Assembly: GCF_900110105.1 (NCBI RefSeq) | Contig: NZ_FOCL01000007.1 | Span: 248,001 to 312,000, forward strand | Direction: 5' to 3' | Length of the DNA stretch: 64,000 nt | Source of the DNA: Mucilaginibacter gossypiicola | Lineage (GTDB): Bacteria; Bacteroidota; Bacteroidia; Sphingobacteriales; Sphingobacteriaceae | In this document: in pieces, positions 53,586 through 62,081 of the stretch | Layout: each line of letters opens with the position of its first letter | Position numbering within the stretch: position 1 is the stretch's first letter | Notes under the pieces: model-generated | Told to the model about the DNA's origin: nothing | What the model saw: the letters and a program-made list of their open reading frames with translations, nothing else | The model's database searches: none | Translations under genes and position numbers: made by a program

Positions 53586-56570
53586 ATGAAAGTTAATTTT
53601 ATTAACGGTTTAATTTTACGCTCGGCGGCTTTGTCATACAGGCAAAAGCTTAGTAAAAAAAACTTGCTTATATTATGGAATAACAGGTTGATAAAGGAAG
53701 GCATTTACATAGCAAGTAAATCGCTTTATAATGAACTTGATGCTCTTTTTGCTAATGAACAGCAAACACATGCTAAAGAGGCACAATTACTTTCAAGCTT
53801 TTATAAATATATGGCCCGCATGACAAACCGGGCTACCCCCTTTGGCTTGTTTGCAGGTTGTTCGCCGGTTTACTGGGGGAAGCATAGCGAAGTCAGGCTT
53901 ACGACAAAATTCAGGAAGTATGCTGTGCCTGATGCTGTGGTGAGTTTTTCGCTTGCGAAGCAAATTGAAAATGCCAATCAATTATCGGCAGGATATAAGC
54001 TTAATAATACCCTTTATAAAGTTGGTGACGATTTACGTTTTATTACTTATCAAACCATTGATGACCAAAGGGTTTATCAGGTAAGCGCTATTGCCAGTAA
54101 TGATGTACTTGATGATATAATTGCTGTTGCGGATGATAAGGTCTGGAATAAACACCAATTGATTGAAAAATTCCCGGATTTTGAGGCTGATGATTTTTTG
54201 GCTTTTATTAATGACCTTATAGAGGGGCAATTGTTGAAACCGGCATTTGAACCGGCAATTGGATTTGATTTTCCGGTTTTTTTGCAAAAAACTGATAATC
54301 CCGAATTAAGTAATACCATTAACGAATTAATCAATTTGCTTAATGAAGTTAATAATGATGACCGGGAGAACCTAAGCTGGCTTTTGTTTTATACAGCAAT
54401 AGAAAAGATTACTGGTCATATTACCGGCAGGGAACTGAAAGACATGGTTCATGTAACCAGGTTTAACCAACTGGCCAACCGGGAGCTTAATCAATCCCTG
54501 CAATTAAAAATAACCAGGAGTATTGTATTGCTTAATAATATTTGTGTTCCGGTGCTCAATAAAAGAGTTGAGCAGTTTAAAAGCAGGTTCAGGAAAAGAT
54601 ATGAAGAGCAGAGTGTACCGCTGCTGGAGGCATTTGATACAGATACCGGGATCGAATACGGGCAATGGTTTGAACATGAAACACTTTTTACAGAAGGCCT
54701 GTATGGCGGCAGCGAAGCTGCTCCACCGCTGGTGGATTATACCGAGATTGACTTCAAAATGCTCAACCTGTTAAACCGCGCTAAAATTGAAAAACAGTAC
54801 AAGGTTGTTTTACCCGATAATTTTGTCAAAGAACGCGGTGCTGAGAATTTGCCATTTTCCATGGCGGCAGTTTTTCAGCTTTTTGAAAATGATATATTAT
54901 ATCTTGAAAGGGTTACGGGCCCGGGCGCTTTAACTATGATTGCACGGTTTGCAGCCGGTGATGCCGAAATATATGATATAGGTTTAGATATAGCTGCAAA
55001 GGAAATAGCGAATAGCCCTGAAGCTATGTTTGCCGAAGTGGTTCACATGCCCGAAGAACGGATGTTAAATGTAATGATGCACCCAACTTTCTGGCCTCAT
55101 GAACTGGCTTACATTGATGATGCCAAGGGGACCTCAGTTTTAAGGCTTAATGATATTTACATTAAGCTTGAGCAGGGTGTATTTAAATTGTTTTCAAAAA
55201 AACATCAGCGGGAAGTAGTGCCGCGGTTAAGCAGCGCATATAATTACAATCGTTCGCAACATCCCATTTATACCTTTTTATGTGACATCCAACACCAGAT
55301 GGGCAATAGCGGCTTAAGCTTTAACTGGGGTGCGCTTGCGGCCGAGTTTGTGTTTTTTCCGCGTGTTGAAACAAGTTATGGCGTTATTCTGCACAGGGCA
55401 ACCTGGAAGTTTACACCTGCTATCCTGGATGAGCTTTGCAAAGCCGAAAAAAGTAGTGATAAATTTGGCCATTTGTTTGGCCAGTTTAAGGATGACTGGT
55501 TGCTGCCCGATAAATTTTATATTATAAAAGGCGACAATGAACTACTGATAGACACTGGAAATGAAATTAGTATGCAGGTGCTTGTAAAGGAAATTGCAAG
55601 GCAGGCCCCGGTTTTGACCTTGTCTGAGTGCATTCACTTTCAGCATGAGACCGTTGTTAAAGACATGAATGGCGATCCATATATGCATCAGTTTGTTGCC
55701 CCTTTTCATTTCGACCGCCCCTTAAAACCTCAATATTTTCAATATATTGAAAACACGATCCAACGTAATTTTTTTCCTGGCAGCGAATGGTTGTTTATCA
55801 AGCTATACCTAAGTAGTAATATTGCTAATGAGGTACTGTTAAAGCTTGATGAACTGTTAAACTATTCGGGTACTGTAAAAATAAAGCAATGGTTTTTTAT
55901 CAGGTATCATGACCCTGATAATCATATCAGGGTTAGGGTTAATTTATTTCAGGAGGTTGATTTTCAAGGGGTTTATATGGCTATTCGTGAGGTGCTGTCT
56001 CCATTTCTGATCAGTGGACAGGTGCATGTTGTACAGCTTGATACCTACGTACGCGAGCTGGAACGGTATGGGCAGCAAATTGAACAGGCCGAAGGTTTGT
56101 TTTGCATTGAAACTTCATTTTGCTGCAACGTATTCAGACTGCTTGAAAATAACCGTTATGATACGGAAGACTGGCTCCTCATTTTTTGGCTCATCAAAGA
56201 CTATTTAAACCTGATGAGCACGGATATAAATGATCAGCTGCAATTTGTTGAAAGGCAGCAGGCCTACTTTTTTGCCGAATTTGAAGATAAGGCCGTTAAA
56301 ATACAGATTGATCAGTTATACCGGAAATATCATGGAAGTTTAAATAACCTGCTGCTTGCATACGATGACCTGCTTCAGCAAAAAAGAATGCAGGTAGAAT
56401 TGTTGCTACAGCGCTACAGTGTTAACTGGAATACGAAATTTTTGGGCAGTGTAATCCATATGGCGGTTAACCGCTATTTCAGTAACAGGCAGCGCCTGCA
56501 TGAATGTATCCTGTACGGGCTGTTGCTTAAGTTCCTTAAATCAGAAAAGGCACGGAAAGGTAAAGTATAA
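53586..56570 (+). CDS. Full-length LanB-type lanthipeptide dehydratase (first copy)
   Basis: A protein of 994 residues, close to NisB (993). It has an N-terminal glutamylation domain (about 1-690, Lant_dehydr_N) and a C-terminal elimination domain (about 715-990, Lant_dehydr_C/SpaB type). Family enzymes use glutamyl-tRNA to glutamylate Ser/Thr of a peptide and then remove glutamate, leaving dehydroalanine or dehydrobutyrine. By eye, the NisB catalytic positions are present: Arg12; Arg78-x3-Arg82-x-Thr84 (ARMTNRATPFGLFAG); Arg782/Arg784 (HIRVR); Arg827 (ELERYG); His958 (VIHMAVNRYF). The gene has its own promoter candidate and converges on the response regulator gene, with one base between stop codons. 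No signal peptide; cytoplasmic. Substrate peptide not adjacent; the best candidate is the small gene at 58525. Confidence 0.93.
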   Translation: MKVNFINGLILRSAALSYRQKLSKKNLLILWNNRLIKEGIYIASKSLYNELDALFANEQQTHAKEAQLLSSFYKYMARMTNRATPFGLFAGCSPVYWGKHSEVRLTTKFRKYAVPDAVVSFSLAKQIENANQLSAGYKLNNTLYKVGDDLRFITYQTIDDQRVYQVSAIASNDVLDDIIAVADDKVWNKHQLIEKFPDFEADDFLAFINDLIEGQLLKPAFEPAIGFDFPVFLQKTDNPELSNTINELINLLNEVNNDDRENLSWLLFYTAIEKITGHITGRELKDMVHVTRFNQLANRELNQSLQLKITRSIVLLNNICVPVLNKRVEQFKSRFRKRYEEQSVPLLEAFDTDTGIEYGQWFEHETLFTEGLYGGSEAAPPLVDYTEIDFKMLNLLNRAKIEKQYKVVLPDNFVKERGAENLPFSMAAVFQLFENDILYLERVTGPGALTMIARFAAGDAEIYDIGLDIAAKEIANSPEAMFAEVVHMPEERMLNVMMHPTFWPHELAYIDDAKGTSVLRLNDIYIKLEQGVFKLFSKKHQREVVPRLSSAYNYNRSQHPIYTFLCDIQHQMGNSGLSFNWGALAAEFVFFPRVETSYGVILHRATWKFTPAILDELCKAEKSSDKFGHLFGQFKDDWLLPDKFYIIKGDNELLIDTGNEISMQVLVKEIARQAPVLTLSECIHFQHETVVKDMNGDPYMHQFVAPFHFDRPLKPQYFQYIENTIQRNFFPGSEWLFIKLYLSSNIANEVLLKLDELLNYSGTVKIKQWFFIRYHDPDNHIRVRVNLFQEVDFQGVYMAIREVLSPFLISGQVHVVQLDTYVRELERYGQQIEQAEGLFCIETSFCCNVFRLLENNRYDTEDWLLIFWLIKDYLNLMSTDINDQLQFVERQQAYFFAEFEDKAVKIQIDQLYRKYHGSLNNLLLAYDDLLQQKRMQVELLLQRYSVNWNTKFLGSVIHMAVNRYFSNRQRLHECILYGLLLKFLKSEKARKGKV

Positions 56571-56571
56571 T

Positions 56572-57309
56572 TTACCTGAACATTTTATTGTTAAGCAAAG
56601 AAAAAAAGCCGTCACGGTAGGTAACCCCAATGGGTATTTTTTCTTTGATCTTGTCAAATATTACCATATTGCCATCAATAGCCTTAATGCGTTTTAACGC
56701 GATAATATATGATTTATGAGTTCGTGCAAAATCTTCCTGGGGCAAGGTTTCGGCGAGGGTTTTCATGCTTACCAATGAGATATGTCGCTCATTTTCGGTA
56801 AAAACCGAACAGTAGTTTTTAAGCCCTTCTATATAAATGATATCCTCAAAGTTGATACGTACAATTTTACCATGGTCGGTTTTTAGGTAAAATGAGTCGG
56901 GTTTTGGTTGCAGGTCAACTACCGGGGCCGGTTTATTTGATGCAAGCAGTAAAAGTTTATCAAGCGCTTTTTGTGAGGCTTGTAAAAATCTGTCGAATGC
57001 AAAGGGTTTAAGCAGGTAATCGAGTACATTATTTTCAAACCCAGCCAATGCAAATTCACTAAAGGCTGATGTTATAATAACCTCGATATTTTTAGGTAAC
57101 ATTTTGATCAGGTCGATGCCCGAAAGTTCGGGCATGTTTATATCAAGAAAAATCAGGTCAGTGGCCGATTCTTTTAAGTATAATAATGCCTCAATAGGGT
57201 TTGTAAATGTTTCGGTAAGGTTGATGAAAGGTACTTTTGATATAAAATCGCTTAAAATATCAATGGCATAAGGCTCATCCTCAACTATAATACAGTTAAT
57301 TACTTTCAT
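56572..57309 (-). CDS. LytTR-family response regulator
   Basis: A protein of 245 residues: receiver (about 1-120; INCIIVEDEPYAIDIL, acceptor Asp in LIFLDINMPELSG, Lys in LDYLLKPFAFDRFLQA) and LytTR DNA-binding domain (about 145-245; FYLKTDHGKIVRINFEDIIYIEGLKNY, FARTHKSYIIAL). It overlaps the kinase gene upstream by 14 bases, so they are co-translated. Lying between two LanB genes, it probably controls one or both, a common arrangement for Bacteroidota peptide loci; the target sites are not known. Confidence 0.93.
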   Translation of the reverse strand: MKVINCIIVEDEPYAIDILSDFISKVPFINLTETFTNPIEALLYLKESATDLIFLDINMPELSGIDLIKMLPKNIEVIITSAFSEFALAGFENNVLDYLLKPFAFDRFLQASQKALDKLLLLASNKPAPVVDLQPKPDSFYLKTDHGKIVRINFEDIIYIEGLKNYCSVFTENERHISLVSMKTLAETLPQEDFARTHKSYIIALKRIKAIDGNMVIFDKIKEKIPIGVTYRDGFFSLLNNKMFR

Positions 57310-58378
57310 GGTACTTTAAAGGCATAGTGAGCTTGCACTCATAGCTGTTATGTGTTTCATCAATTAATAATTCATATCCTTTCTGTCCATACTCATCTGT
57401 TAATCTCTCCCTGATATAATTTAACCCTATTCCGTTTGATTGTACTTTATTAACGCTATTGTTGTTTTTATAATTGAGTGAGTAAAAATGCAGTTTCCCG
57501 TCGTCAACAGCAATACGCAAAGCGGCTTCTTTTGTGTTTTGATTAAAAATCCCATGCTTAAACATGTTTTCGATAAGGGTAATTAACACCAATGATACAA
57601 TCTTATACGGAACAGTACCGCTTTCGATACTTATGTTCATAAAAAAAGCTTTGCTGCGGCTTTTATGGATCTTTATAAAATCTTTGATGTAGGCAAGCTC
57701 ACTTTCCAGGCTGCTGTAGCCATCTTCGTTTTTCGTTAAGGCATACCGCATAATGTTTGAAAGGGTAATAATTGACTGTCCAACTTCGGGTAGTTTTTTA
57801 TAGGTTTCGGCATATAAAAAGCCGAGCGTATTAAACACAAAATGCGGGTTTATTTGTGATTTAATAACGTTAAGCTCGGCCTGCAGAGCTTTCTTTTCTA
57901 ATTTTTGCTGTTGCTCAAGTATATGAGCTTTCTCTATGTTATGTTGGGCTACTTCGCGTTCCCGTTGTATCAATTCCCTCGCAAAACCAAATGCAGCTCC
58001 CATTCCGCCAAAATATATTGTGCGCATGATAAGGCTGGATATTTTATCGGGGTCAGCCGAGACAAGAAATGACGTATGGTATATCAGTGCATCAACCTCA
58101 AGTTTAAATAATACTGTCACACCTATAATAGCCGTGGCCACTATAAATAAAACGGGTGCCAAAAGGAAAATATTAGTGATCTTTTTACTTATAGTCCTTA
58201 AGATTTTCCATGTATTGTAAAATATGATGGCGTTAATAATAAAAGCAAAAACGGTGCTTATATCAATTTTAGAAAAATATACAACTGCCTCTTCATACAA
58301 TATGTAAATAAGCCATCCAAGTAGGTGTTGACAGAATACCCTTATCCTGAATTTTGGCCGCTTTACATTCATTGTCAT
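57296..58378 (-). CDS. LytS/YehU-type sensor histidine kinase
   Basis: A protein of 360 residues from the ATG at 58378 (MTMNVKRPKFRIR). The frame is open to a GTG at 58501, but that would leave only 23 bases before the divergent small peptide gene and adds 41 unusual residues. Four membrane segments (about 15-150) are followed by a coiled coil, the His_kinase domain (PF06580 type; INPHFVFNTLGFLYA with the acceptor His) and a HATPase domain with ENMFKHGI and GIGLNYIRERL. Four-span sensors of this type usually detect membrane stress or a small molecule. It makes an operon with the LytTR regulator. The divergent gap 58379-58524 should hold both promoters. Confidence 0.9.
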   Translation of the reverse strand: MTMNVKRPKFRIRVFCQHLLGWLIYILYEEAVVYFSKIDISTVFAFIINAIIFYNTWKILRTISKKITNIFLLAPVLFIVATAIIGVTVLFKLEVDALIYHTSFLVSADPDKISSLIMRTIYFGGMGAAFGFARELIQREREVAQHNIEKAHILEQQQKLEKKALQAELNVIKSQINPHFVFNTLGFLYAETYKKLPEVGQSIITLSNIMRYALTKNEDGYSSLESELAYIKDFIKIHKSRSKAFFMNISIESGTVPYKIVSLVLITLIENMFKHGIFNQNTKEAALRIAVDDGKLHFYSLNYKNNNSVNKVQSNGIGLNYIRERLTDEYGQKGYELLIDETHNSYECKLTMPLKYHESN

Positions 58379-58524
58379 AATTTTTTGTCCTGCTTTAGGT
58401 GGGTTTGGTCGTCCCCAACGGCGCATTGGTACTAATTTTTTCCTCTCCTGCAACCACTTAGCCACATTTATCTCAATAACTACAGATAAATGATCATTCA
58501 CCCTCCTTTCAAAAGCTTAAAAGT

Positions 58525-58692
58525 ATGAAAAATTATGGCAAGGCATCTTTACCAAAGATCCAAATTAAACAAGTTCAAATTTTAAACCGGGTACTTACGA
58601 ATAACATCGCAAAAAATAGTGGCGCTGCAGATTTCTATATAACTATGGCAGCAACCACAACAGAAAAAACTTCAAGTTCAACAGGGTTCTAA
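58525..58692 (+). CDS. Candidate RiPP precursor peptide (55 residues, Ser/Thr-rich tail, no Cys)
   Basis: An open frame of 55 codons from ATG 58525 to TAA 58690-58692, 64 bases before the second LanB and on the same strand. The N-terminal part (KNYGKASLPKIQIKQVQIL) is basic, with hydrophobic residues spaced like a helical leader. A possible processing region is NSGAADF (31-37). The tail holds nine Ser/Thr between residues 40 and 53 (ITMAATTTEKTSSSTGF). There is no Cys anywhere, so lanthionine rings cannot form from this peptide alone; it would stay linear and dehydrated. The leader resembles only loosely the SLxKxxI pattern of Bacteroidota class I lanthipeptide precursors. The evidence is position, size and composition; no homologue is claimed. 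A chance frame remains possible. Confidence 0.6.
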   Translation: MKNYGKASLPKIQIKQVQILNRVLTNNIAKNSGAADFYITMAATTTEKTSSSTGF

Positions 58693-58756
58693 GGGCAGAC
58701 TTAGATCAATATTAGGTATGTCTGTTTTATAATAAAACCATCAAAAGGCATTTATA

Positions 58757-61700
58757 ATGAAAACAGCAAAGCTTTCCGGGCAATATAAATTTTCGTCAGG
58801 CCTGATGCTAAGGTTTCCTGTATTTGATTGCGTAGCACCAATTACTAAGGAAACCATTAAGGCATTCACCCAGAATGAATTGTTTATGCAGGCGCTTTGG
58901 CTAACATCGAAGGATTTGTACGAGGCTGTTTTGCACATTGATAATATTAGCGATGTAAAGAAACGGGAGAAGCTTGAAATATCCCTTGCCAAATTTATTA
59001 ACAGGAGCGCAACCGGCACTACTCCCTTAGGATTGTTTGCGGGTTGCGCTCCAGTTGCCTGGGGCGATGCTACCAAATTACAGCTTGGTGTTGATTACCA
59101 GCATGTAAGACTTAATGTGGCGGCAGCCGTTACTATGAATCGTTGGTTTTTAAATGATGCGGCCATACGTGCATTGCTGAACTACAGGGTAAATAAAACA
59201 CTGTATAGTTTAAATGGGGCTTACCGCAAAATTGATTATCAAACTTTAAGCTATGGTAAATATAAGGCGTCATCGATAAAGGCTTCTGGTGATTTACAGG
59301 AGGTTATCACGTTTTGCCAAGGTAGCAGATCGTACAGTTCAATAAGTTCATTTATAACGGAAACGCTTGGAAAAACGGAGAAGGATGCTGCCGCCTTTTT
59401 GAACAAACTCATCGAAGACCGGATTTTGTGGAGCGAGCTTGAACCCTGTAATGAAGGTGAAGAATATCTTGATCAGGCCATCAGGATTTTTACCCGCTTA
59501 ACATCCAAAAGTTGGAAAGCACAAGGTTATTTATCAAAACTGAATGTAATAAAGGAGGTGCTATCCGGCATCGATAGTGTGATTACAAAAAATAATAAAG
59601 TTGCTATGATTTTGAAAGATTTATCAGGTGAAGCCCCGCAGGGGACACTGTTGCAGGTTGATTATTTTAGGCAAGGGGCTTCGGCTACGCTTGATAAAGC
59701 TTATGCTGATAAGTTGCTTGATGCCATTGATATGCTTAACCGGATCACACCCAGGTATCAGAGTGAAAATTTAAAAACGTTTATAAAGCGCTTTAGCGAC
59801 CGGTATCATGAACAGGAGGTTGCACTTACAGATGTGCTTGATCCTGAAAAAGGCATCGGCTACGCCGGAAAGCATTATACCCAATCTGCAGGTTTCATAG
59901 CAGATGAGAAGGATCCGCAGTACACCAGCGCTGTGAAATGGCTTATTGGCCAGATTGTTAATAACCCGGGACAGGAGACTATTCACATACAAAAATCGCA
60001 ATTTGATAACGTAAAGGTTAATGATGATGAATTACCGCCAAGTTTTTCGGTGATGTTCCGTGTTTCGGGTCATGATGAACCTTTACTTTACCTTGAACAT
60101 TGCGGGTGGCCTGCCGGTAATGTTATGCTTGGCCGATTGGCCGGTGCCGACAGAAATTTCGGCCAGGTACTGAATGAAATCGCCGAAACCGAAGCCCGTA
60201 TTTATGAACCTGCAATAGTAGCCGAAATTGTACATTCTCCTGATGATTGTTTGGGGAACTTTACTTCTGCGCCATATCGCAATAATCAGTTACAAACACA
60301 AATAAGTGCAGGTAACCAGGAAGTTAATTTAACCGATTTACTGGTGTCTGTTAAAGAAAACAGCGTTGTGCTACGTTCGGCCAGTTTGGGCAAACGTATT
60401 ATTCCCCGCTTAAATGCTGCGTATAATTATGGAATGACGGCGTTACCGGTATACCAGTTCCTTGCCGATTTACAGTGCCAGGATTCAAAATATCAGCTTG
60501 GTTTTAACCTTGATATATTACCCGAGCTTGGCGTAACCAAAACCCCGAGGGTAGTTTATGAAGGCGTAATATTAGCCTTGAAAACCTGGTACATGACCAA
60601 TGCCGGTTTACAGCAGCTTTTGAAAGAAATAGCTGTTGACTATGATAAAGCATGGAGAAAGTTTATTAAATACTGGGATTTGCCCGATGCTTTTGTTTTT
60701 ACAGATATCGACAGCGAGCTGGTTGTACACACCAGTAACAGGCTTGAGGTTGCTGCCTGGCTTTCATCGTGTAAAAAGAAGAATGAGATTGTTTTAAAAG
60801 AATATATTGGCGAACGCAATAACATTGTTCTTAAAAAGAAAGATGAAAAGTTACTTGGTAACCAGTTTGTTGCCGTTTTAAAACGTGGCGAAAAAACGGC
60901 TGGCAAATATGCAGGCATGGTACCGCTTAGTGCAAATGCTGCTAAACGCCAGTTTTTTCCAGGCGACGAATGGTTGTATGTAAAACTATACTGCGGCGTT
61001 AAAACTGCCGAACAGGTAATTGGAAATGAACTTATACAACTAAGCAAGAAGCTTTATCACGAAGACCTTATAGACCAATGGTTTTATGTTCGCTATGCCG
61101 ACCCGGAACCTCACATCCGTTTCAGGGTGCACCTGGCTTCAGTTTTTGCGCTGGGCAGGGTAATACAGAGTATTAATAGCTGTTTTTCCGCCTTAATTAG
61201 GTCGAAACAGATTTGGAAAGTGCAATTTGATACTTACGAGCGCGAACTGGAACGTTACGGAGAAGCTTCGATTGAGCTCGTTGAGCAATTATTTTTTAAC
61301 GATAGCCTCGCTATAGCCAGTCTCATATCAAGAACGGATATGACTGAAAACTTTGAAGAAGTAAGATGGCTTTGGGGCTTGCTATCAATTGACAGGCTAT
61401 TGATTGATTTTGATTTTCATCTTGCCCAAAAAATTGAGCTTATGGAAATGCTTGCCGCGGTATCAAATACAGATATTAATGATAACAATCTGTTTTCAAA
61501 GCAACTGACATTTAAATACAGGCATTACCGCAATAAGATTGAAGGACTTTTTACAGCCGGAGCATTGATTGTGGGAGATGACTTGCTCATGTACCGGAGC
61601 TTAAATAATAAGCCAGTGACTTCGCTGCTTGCAGAGCTGATTTCATCGGGTACAGTGCAACATGATTTAAACCTGCTTGTGATCAGCCTTATTCAAATGA

Positions 61701-61843
61701 GTATGAACCGCTTGTTTAAAACCAGGCAGCGGGTTCACGAACTGGGTGTTTATGATTTTCTCTTGCTTTATTATAAGTCTGTATTACAAAATGAAGAAGC
61801 AGCTTATGAAACCAAGTATGCCGCGGGAGGTACAAATGAATAA
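58757..61843 (+). CDS. Full-length LanB-type dehydratase (second copy) with altered catalytic residues
   Basis: A protein of 1028 residues with the same two-domain layout as the first LanB (glutamylation domain about 1-715, elimination domain about 735-1010), but with low similarity to it. Kept: Arg19 (LMLRF), Arg83 and Thr89 (INRSATGTTPLGLFAG), the HIRFR pair, ELERYG. Changed by comparison with the first copy and with NisB as I recall it: Gly87 where the second Arg of RxxxRxTP belongs, and Gln980 (LIQMSMNRLF) where the elimination His of HMxxNR belongs. The C-terminus adds about 25 residues. It follows the small peptide gene and is probably in its operon. It may be an accessory subunit, a glutamyl or aminoacyl ligase, or simply a divergent dehydratase. 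A terminator lies downstream. Confidence 0.9.
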   Translation: MKTAKLSGQYKFSSGLMLRFPVFDCVAPITKETIKAFTQNELFMQALWLTSKDLYEAVLHIDNISDVKKREKLEISLAKFINRSATGTTPLGLFAGCAPVAWGDATKLQLGVDYQHVRLNVAAAVTMNRWFLNDAAIRALLNYRVNKTLYSLNGAYRKIDYQTLSYGKYKASSIKASGDLQEVITFCQGSRSYSSISSFITETLGKTEKDAAAFLNKLIEDRILWSELEPCNEGEEYLDQAIRIFTRLTSKSWKAQGYLSKLNVIKEVLSGIDSVITKNNKVAMILKDLSGEAPQGTLLQVDYFRQGASATLDKAYADKLLDAIDMLNRITPRYQSENLKTFIKRFSDRYHEQEVALTDVLDPEKGIGYAGKHYTQSAGFIADEKDPQYTSAVKWLIGQIVNNPGQETIHIQKSQFDNVKVNDDELPPSFSVMFRVSGHDEPLLYLEHCGWPAGNVMLGRLAGADRNFGQVLNEIAETEARIYEPAIVAEIVHSPDDCLGNFTSAPYRNNQLQTQISAGNQEVNLTDLLVSVKENSVVLRSASLGKRIIPRLNAAYNYGMTALPVYQFLADLQCQDSKYQLGFNLDILPELGVTKTPRVVYEGVILALKTWYMTNAGLQQLLKEIAVDYDKAWRKFIKYWDLPDAFVFTDIDSELVVHTSNRLEVAAWLSSCKKKNEIVLKEYIGERNNIVLKKKDEKLLGNQFVAVLKRGEKTAGKYAGMVPLSANAAKRQFFPGDEWLYVKLYCGVKTAEQVIGNELIQLSKKLYHEDLIDQWFYVRYADPEPHIRFRVHLASVFALGRVIQSINSCFSALIRSKQIWKVQFDTYERELERYGEASIELVEQLFFNDSLAIASLISRTDMTENFEEVRWLWGLLSIDRLLIDFDFHLAQKIELMEMLAAVSNTDINDNNLFSKQLTFKYRHYRNKIEGLFTAGALIVGDDLLMYRSLNNKPVTSLLAELISSGTVQHDLNLLVISLIQMSMNRLFKTRQRVHELGVYDFLLLYYKSVLQNEEAAYETKYAAGGTNE

Positions 61844-61931
61844 ATAAGAAGGGGCCATATCTGCAATAGCAGAAGCAGCAGCGGCCGTTACCTTAAAACA
61901 ATACTTTAACCTTCCCTACACAAATCGCATT

Positions 61932-61965
61932 AAGCTTTCCGTTAATTCGGGAAGCTTTTTGGTTT
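61932..61965 (+). terminator. Rho-independent terminator after the second LanB
   Basis: AAGCTTTCC (61932-61940) pairs with GGGAAGCTT (61949-61957; one G-T wobble) over an 8-base loop, followed by TTT, GG and TTTT. It ends the peptide/LanB unit and separates it from the phosphoesterase gene. Confidence 0.75.
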
Positions 61966-62035
61966 TATAAAACTTTCTTTGTTTTCTTAATAAAAGTTTA
62001 ACAGAAGTTGAGGCAGCTCAGCAACATTATAACTG

Positions 62036-62043
62036 TATTTTTG
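62036..62043 (+). promoter_or_regulatory. Candidate -7 box of the metallophosphoesterase gene
   Basis: TATTTTTG matches TAnnTTTG and lies 38 bases before the ATG at 62082. A TTG at about 62008-62010 is roughly 25 bases upstream, slightly far for a -33 element. With the terminator before it, the box supports independent transcription of the next gene. Confidence 0.35.
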
Positions 62044-62081
62044 AGACTGCAATTGCCTGGGTTTTACAGGCTGTTTATACT

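Noticed and set aside
58379..58501. Longer start of the sensor kinase at GTG 58501, which has a GGAGG directly before it
   Set aside because: The GGAGG abuts the GTG with no spacing, the added 41 residues are not like the family start, and little room would remain for divergent promoters.
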